Source: Glaciecola amylolytica | GTDB lineage: Bacteria; Bacteroidota; Bacteroidia; Flavobacteriales_D; Crocinitomicaceae | Direction: 5' to 3' | DNA: 64,000 nt | Assembly: GCA_003856375.1 (NCBI GenBank) | Contig: CP034120.1 | Span: forward strand, 3,901,501-3,965,500 | Shown: positions 60,049 through 64,000 of the stretch, piece after piece | Layout: every line of letters begins with the position of its first letter | How positions within the stretch are numbered: position 1 is the first letter of the stretch | Notes under the pieces: generated by a model | Databases searched by the model: none | Seen by the model: the letters and a program-made list of their open reading frames with translations, nothing else | What the model was told of the DNA's origin: nothing | Translations under genes and position numbers: made by a program

Positions 60049-60189
60049 GGTAACTGCACTAACGTTTGTTACATGATCGCAAGCCGTAATCTATCCCTCG
60101 TACTAAGCAATTTGTTATTGCTTAACTCGCGGTCTTCGCAAGCTACGCATTAGGGTAACTGCACTAACGTTTGTTACATGATCGCAAGC
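60049..60189. repeat. 36-bp direct repeat, two copies
   Basis: Copies at 60049-60084 and 60154-60189 are identical (start GGTAACTGCACTAACG, end GATCGCAAGC), 105 bp apart. Each holds a GTAAC...GTTAC inverted pair. Between them is a small hairpin, AAGCAA/TTGCTT (60105-60123). This fills most of the 264-bp gap 60027-60290; no gene or promoter box is seen there. Confidence 0.8.
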
Positions 60190-60290
60190 TTCGCTTGCTC
60201 TTGTACGGATTTTCGCAACTGTCTAAAATCGAATGGCAATAAGCGCCACTTCTTTTCTGTGAGGATCTTTTAGCTTCGTTCAAAAAAACG

Positions 60291-60908
60291 ATGCGTAAAC
60301 GAATCACCATATTTCTTTCCTCGCTGATAGCATTAAGTTCCTGCTCGGTGGAAAGACGTCTTTATTCCAAAGGTCTTCATGTCGAATTCCGCAAACCATT
60401 TCGGGGATCCGATTCACACCATCAGATCCAGTCGCTTGATGAACCAGAGGAAAATGAGCCGGAAAAAATCAGTTCGGATTCTATTATTAATATCCCTGTA
60501 CAAGAAAAGAAGGAGAATTTAATTTCTGATAGTACGAATGAGAAAATGATTCCCGCAATCAAATCCATTTTCTGGAAGTCAAAAATAAAACCCGCTGTTA
60601 ACCAGATTCGGACCGGAATCTCCATTGAAACACATTTTTCCGAATCCCTGATGAGCAAATCACTAAAAAAGAACCAGTACAAACATTCAGTAAACAAAAG
60701 CAGGGATTTCGATTGGGGAGAATTTTTTGAGTGGGTGCTTATTATAGGAGGAGTTATAGGATTCATCTTTTTGCTCGCTTCAATGCCCGGTGTCACTTTT
60801 GTTCAAGCCTTAATTGGAGTTCTTGTAGTTATCCTTATTATATTCCTGTTGGGGCTACTGATTTCGAATGCATTGGGTAATATCGAATGGTTCTGGAGTG
60901 GGCGATGA
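60291..60908 (+). CDS. Lipoprotein with two C-terminal membrane segments, 205 aa
   Basis: The signal sequence has a lipobox at LSSCS (Cys 18), followed by SVERRLYSKGLHVEFRKPF, a start seen in many Flavobacteriales membrane proteins of unknown role. The middle (40-135) is hydrophilic and probably disordered. The last 60 residues hold two membrane segments (WVLIIGGVIGFIFLLASM and ALIGVLVVILIIFLLGLLI), ending NALGNIEWFWSGR. The function is unknown. It stands alone after the direct-repeat region. Confidence 0.7.
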   Translation: MRKRITIFLSSLIALSSCSVERRLYSKGLHVEFRKPFRGSDSHHQIQSLDEPEENEPEKISSDSIINIPVQEKKENLISDSTNEKMIPAIKSIFWKSKIKPAVNQIRTGISIETHFSESLMSKSLKKNQYKHSVNKSRDFDWGEFFEWVLIIGGVIGFIFLLASMPGVTFVQALIGVLVVILIIFLLGLLISNALGNIEWFWSGR

Positions 60909-61059
60909 AATTAAACCTGACAAGTCAATCGGTTCTTTTTCAATTGATAATTCGAAGCACGAAACGCTTAATTCTCACTCACAATGCGCGCATAGTAATT
61001 TAATCTCCCAATTGGCTCATTAAAGGTGTTTTATAAGACTCCAAATCAGGATTTTGATT

Positions 61060-61067
61060 TAACTTTG
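61060..61067 (+). promoter_or_regulatory. -7 promoter box TAACTTTG
   Basis: Exact TAnnTTTG, 56 nt before the ATG at 61124. The rest of the 215-bp gap 60909-61123 shows nothing recognisable. Confidence 0.45.
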
Positions 61068-61123
61068 CCGGATCATTTTCTCTCTCCATCACTATTCCAT
61101 AAAATAACAAATTGGCATAGTGT

Positions 61124-62971
61124 ATGAACAAAACGCTCTCTTTATTTCCATCACTAATTTTAACTGCATTTACTTCACTAGGACAAACGGGACCAGCCGG
61201 AGTAGGAACTCCTGCAACCAATGTACTCTGGCTGAAAGCTGATGCCGGAACAAGCACAACAACAAATGGTTCTGCGGTTTCCACCTGGACGGATCAATCC
61301 GGAAATGGAGTTGTTCTGGGTCAGGCAACCGCTGTTCAGCAGCCTTTATTTGTGAGTTCGTTGATGAATGGGTTTCCTGCCATAGAATTTGACAATGCAG
61401 CATCATCCGGTCAGAACGATTATTTTACCACTCCTGATAATCCCGTTTTTGACAATACAAGCGGATACAGCTTTTTCACGGTAACCCGGATGAAAGGATT
61501 TTCAGATGCTCAAGCCATTATCAGTAAACGCAACAATGTCGGAAACGAAGAAGCTTTCATGCTCTTCTTTTATACAGGAAACAGGCTATTTGTAGATATT
61601 GATAACGACAACAACCGTTTTTCCAATAATGTTGTGAGCACAGTCAACACGAACAAGATTTACGATATTTTCTATGACGGAAATTTGACAGCAGCGCAGC
61701 GTTCTATGATTTTTGATCAGGAACAGCTTCAAACGACTTCAGCAGAAAGCAGTTCGGCAATTGCAGATAAAAGTTCGCCTTTATTGGTCGGTGCAACTCA
61801 TTTGGGCGATCCGCGTGCATTCAACGGATACATTTCGGAGATTATCATGTACCGCACAAAAGTGAACGATGCACAACGCATCATTATCAATAATCACTTG
61901 TCTGCCAAATACGATATTCCGTTAAGTTCCAATGATTTTTATGCCGGAGATAATCCCGCAAACGGAAATTACGACAGAAACGTAGCCGGAATCGGACGAG
62001 ATGCCAGCGGGAATTCAAATCCTCAGTTCGACCCTTCTACCTGTGCCGGACTTGGAATCCGCTCTGTTTCCGGGCAAGACAACGATGATTACATTCTGGC
62101 GGGGCACACTTCTCCTGCAAACAGCGAAATCACAACCGACATTGCCGGAATAAGCGGTACAAATGTTTCCCGCTGGCAGCGCATTTGGTACATTGATGTT
62201 ACGAACACAGGTGCTGCAAACGTCACCGGTATGACGTTCGACATGAGTGATGCAGGAATGGCAGGTGTCAATCTGGGGCTTACTTCCAACTATATTTTGG
62301 TTTATCGCGCAGGACAAACAGGTGCATGGACAGAAGTTGCAAGTGCCAATTCCATTGTCGGAGATCAGATCTTTTTCGCGAATCAGGTTCTTTCTCTCGA
62401 CGGTTATTACACGCTTGCAACCAAAGATTTTACGGTGAGTCCGCTTCCTGTGGAATTGGTGAGTTTTGATGCTCAGTTGGAAAGCAGACAGGTTGCAGTG
62501 ACCTGGCAAACGGCTAGTGAGTACAACAGCAGTTATTTCGACGTACTCAAATCAACTGACGGGGAAAACTGGTTCTCCATCGGAACAGTTTCGGCGCAAG
62601 GGAATTCTCAGAAAACAATCGACTATGAATTGTTCGACGAAAATCCGTTTCCGGGAATTTCTTATTATCAATTGAAACAGGTGGATCAAAACGGATCTTT
62701 TCATTTATCTGATATTCGCTCGGTAAACAACAGTTCCGGAATGAATCAGGTAAAAATTTATCCGAATCCAGCTGACAAAGGCTTGGTGACGCTCGTTTCC
62801 GATGAGCCGATTACCATTCTTTCCGTTTACAACGCATTCGGAAAAGTCGTTTTTGAAACCACATTGAATTCGGAAGAAGCTTATTTATTGGATACACAAT
62901 CCTTTGAATCCGGAATGTATTGGGTGAGTCTGAACAATCGTGGTGAAAAGCACAAACTCCTCGTGAAATAA
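61124..62971 (+). CDS. T9SS cargo protein with LamG-like domain
   Basis: A 615-residue secreted protein. Signal peptide (about 1-20); a concanavalin/LamG-like domain (about 35-265) with VLWLKADAGTSTT, STWTDQSGNG, FNGYISEIIMYRTKVNDAQR and NHLSAKYDIPL, the usual signature of surface adhesin-like proteins in this group. A middle domain (about 270-435) ends in LDGYYTLATKDF. An Ig-like domain follows (PLPVELVSFDAQLESRQVAVTW, near 445-465), then a type A sorting domain (VKIYPNPADKG, GMYWVSL). Probably surface-exposed and carbohydrate- or adhesion-related; the ligand is unknown. Confidence 0.9.
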   Translation: MNKTLSLFPSLILTAFTSLGQTGPAGVGTPATNVLWLKADAGTSTTTNGSAVSTWTDQSGNGVVLGQATAVQQPLFVSSLMNGFPAIEFDNAASSGQNDYFTTPDNPVFDNTSGYSFFTVTRMKGFSDAQAIISKRNNVGNEEAFMLFFYTGNRLFVDIDNDNNRFSNNVVSTVNTNKIYDIFYDGNLTAAQRSMIFDQEQLQTTSAESSSAIADKSSPLLVGATHLGDPRAFNGYISEIIMYRTKVNDAQRIIINNHLSAKYDIPLSSNDFYAGDNPANGNYDRNVAGIGRDASGNSNPQFDPSTCAGLGIRSVSGQDNDDYILAGHTSPANSEITTDIAGISGTNVSRWQRIWYIDVTNTGAANVTGMTFDMSDAGMAGVNLGLTSNYILVYRAGQTGAWTEVASANSIVGDQIFFANQVLSLDGYYTLATKDFTVSPLPVELVSFDAQLESRQVAVTWQTASEYNSSYFDVLKSTDGENWFSIGTVSAQGNSQKTIDYELFDENPFPGISYYQLKQVDQNGSFHLSDIRSVNNSSGMNQVKIYPNPADKGLVTLVSDEPITILSVYNAFGKVVFETTLNSEEAYLLDTQSFESGMYWVSLNNRGEKHKLLVK

Positions 62972-63024
62972 ATTCATTTCCGATGTGCAGAAGTCAATGC
63001 TGCGCAAAATCAGGTATAAAAAAC

Positions 63025-63060
63025 AGCCGGAACATGACTTGATCACATTCCGGCTTTTTA
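63025..63060. terminator. Bidirectional terminator
   Basis: AGCCGGAA (63025-63032) pairs with TTCCGGCT (63048-63055), flanked by an A run on the left and TTTTTA on the right, between convergent genes. Confidence 0.85.
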
Positions 63061-63081
63061 TTTCTTTCTGGTCCGAATCGT

Positions 63082-63717
63082 TTATTTCGAATTCAAAACT
63101 GTTTGAATCGTTTCTTCAAAATGCTCGATCGGTTGAGCACCGGAAATTGCATACTTTCTGTCAAACACAAAGAAAGGAACTCCGCGAACTCCGATTTGCT
63201 GCGCTTCTCCGATATCACTTTTGACTGCCTGTGCAAAGAGTTCTTCGTTTTCCAACACTTCTTTCACATCCAAAGCATTTAACCCGGCACCAACAGACAA
63301 TTCCATCAAGGTATCGTTATTATTCAAATCTTTTCCATCCGTAAAATATGCTTTGAAGAATGTTTCTTCCATGGCATCTCCGAATCCTTTGGTTTTCGCC
63401 AACTGAATCAGACGGTGTGCCGTGAATGAGTTGGAAATTACCGCTTTTTCAAAATGATAATCCAAGCCAACTTCAGCTGCTCTTGCAACAACTCCTGCAT
63501 GCATTTGTTTGGAATCTTCCACCGACATTCCTTTGCGTTCTGCCAGGTATTCGTAAACGTTTTTATCCGGTTGGGGAACAATTCCCGGATCCAATTGGAA
63601 ACTCTTCCACTCGATTTCAACCTGCTCTTCCGGAAATGCTTTTAACGCTGTTTCCAGATGTCTTTTGCCGATATAACAAAACGGACACATGATGTCCGAC
63701 CAAATTTCGATTTTCAT
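63082..63717 (-). CDS. DsbA-family (FrnE-like) thiol oxidoreductase
   Basis: A 211-residue cytoplasmic thioredoxin-fold protein of the DsbA/FrnE family. The active site is WSDIMCPFCYIGK (about 6-18) with C11 and C14 (CPFC). The helical insertion covers about 65-165, and the cis-proline loop is GVRGVPFFVFDRKYAISGAQP near 175-195. There is no signal peptide, as in FrnE. It probably handles disulfides or glutathione-like conjugates during stress. The promoter box is 4 nt before the ATG. Confidence 0.93.
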   Translation of the reverse strand: MKIEIWSDIMCPFCYIGKRHLETALKAFPEEQVEIEWKSFQLDPGIVPQPDKNVYEYLAERKGMSVEDSKQMHAGVVARAAEVGLDYHFEKAVISNSFTAHRLIQLAKTKGFGDAMEETFFKAYFTDGKDLNNNDTLMELSVGAGLNALDVKEVLENEELFAQAVKSDIGEAQQIGVRGVPFFVFDRKYAISGAQPIEHFEETIQTVLNSK

Positions 63718-63721
63718 ACTG

Positions 63722-63729
63722 CAAAGTTA
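63722..63729 (-). promoter_or_regulatory. -7 promoter box TAACTTTG, nearly leaderless
   Basis: Minus-strand exact TAnnTTTG with 4 nt (CAGT) before the ATG at 63717. Confidence 0.55.
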
Positions 63730-63736
63730 CGTCAAT

Positions 63737-64000
63737 TTACCCTGGTAGATACAAACTTAACAATTGTTGTACCAGTTCCCTCGAGGGAATCAGGTTTATC
63801 GGATGCTGCCAATCAGCTATTTCCAGATAATCTGCATTGGAAAGTTGTGTCTGAACCGTGCTGGTCTCTCCTTCGGAAACCATGACGTCTTTCGAACCCC
63901 GGAGAAGCTGAACCGGAATACTGATTTTTGCAAAATCACCGTTTGTTAAAGCCGGTTTGCTTCCAAGATTCAGCATCATGTGAGCAGTTTCTCCCAACAC
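63737..64000 (-). CDS. Alpha/beta hydrolase, C-terminal part (partial)
   Basis: The last 87 residues of a gene that begins beyond the right edge; the frame is open to the window end, and the first in-frame codons (GTG at 63998-64000, ATG soon after) are probably internal. The segment ISIPVQLLRGSKDVMVSEGET matches the strand and loop before the last helix of alpha/beta hydrolases, with D in GSKD as the likely catalytic acid. The histidine is in DWQHPINLIPSREL, in the usual place. Substrate unknown. The DsbA-family gene follows 19 bp downstream. Confidence 0.75.
   Translation of the reverse strand: MLGETAHMMLNLGSKPALTNGDFAKISIPVQLLRGSKDVMVSEGETSTVQTQLSNADYLEIADWQHPINLIPSRELVQQLLSLYLPG

Overview
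This window looks like chromosomal DNA of a Bacteroidota bacterium of the order Flavobacteriales, possibly Fluviicola or another member of the Crocinitomicaceae (genus is inference). The evidence is type IX secretion (T9SS) C-terminal sorting domains on several large secreted proteins, the gliding-motility lipoprotein GldH, many lipoproteins, Bacteroidota-specific families (DUF4292, DUF3108, DUF3109, BrxA/B, RicT), and promoters of the Bacteroidota type (-33 TTG, -7 TAnnTTTG) at about seventeen gene starts. The sequence is moderately AT-rich, with no rRNA operon, CRISPR array, insertion sequence or prophage. Most genes are housekeeping or envelope genes.

Layout. 1-5300: the tail of a T9SS protein, a lipoprotein, a fatty-acid desaturase, a maltose/galactoside-type acetyltransferase coupled to a CDF zinc exporter, a lone phage-tail-collar protein and an exported membrane-anchored protein. 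5.4-8.3 kb: an ABC exporter with a coupled membrane protein, then tRNA-Ser(GGA) followed by a partial duplicate of its 3' end. 8.4-13 kb: asparaginase, transglutaminase-like protein, TatD nuclease, bacilliredoxin and a 59-residue membrane protein. 13.3-25.5 kb: IspD, two giant T9SS cargo proteins (a choice-of-anchor-I/Ig protein and a subtilisin-like protease), an OmpA-family protein and a DUF3108 protein. 25.5-29.6 kb: a tryptophan-dioxygenase-family protein, a beta-propeller/HAD-phosphatase/DUF3109 cluster and an NlpC/P60-like lipoprotein. 29.6-38.8 kb: an AddB-like nuclease, a GT-C glycosyltransferase and a SWIM-SNF2 helicase.

39-52.7 kb: the yicC-gmk-nadD operon, recA, bcp peroxiredoxin, a helical-repeat protein, a TIGR01777 epimerase, a phosphoglucose/phosphomannose isomerase, an acyl-CoA thioesterase, a GT9 glycosyltransferase, two tandem paralogous coiled-coil exported proteins and a DNA polymerase III delta' subunit. 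52.8-60.0 kb is one tightly packed, partly overlapping operon: ricT-gldH-dut-nucleotidyltransferase-TPR lipoprotein-DUF4292 lipoprotein-envC-like M23 factor. The window ends with a T9SS LamG-type protein, a FrnE-like DsbA protein and the C-terminus of an alpha/beta hydrolase.

I found no convincing new multi-gene system. The least explained material is in the intergenic regions. It includes a dispersed CGYRATATTRCG palindrome (five copies, all non-coding), a 102-nt nested hairpin, a 34-bp perfect palindrome with a related copy elsewhere, twin hairpins sharing one loop motif, a 36-bp direct repeat, and a repeat with shared arms at 13.1 and 38.8 kb. Several genes also appear to have nearly leaderless promoters, with 4-5 nt between the -7 box and the ATG.
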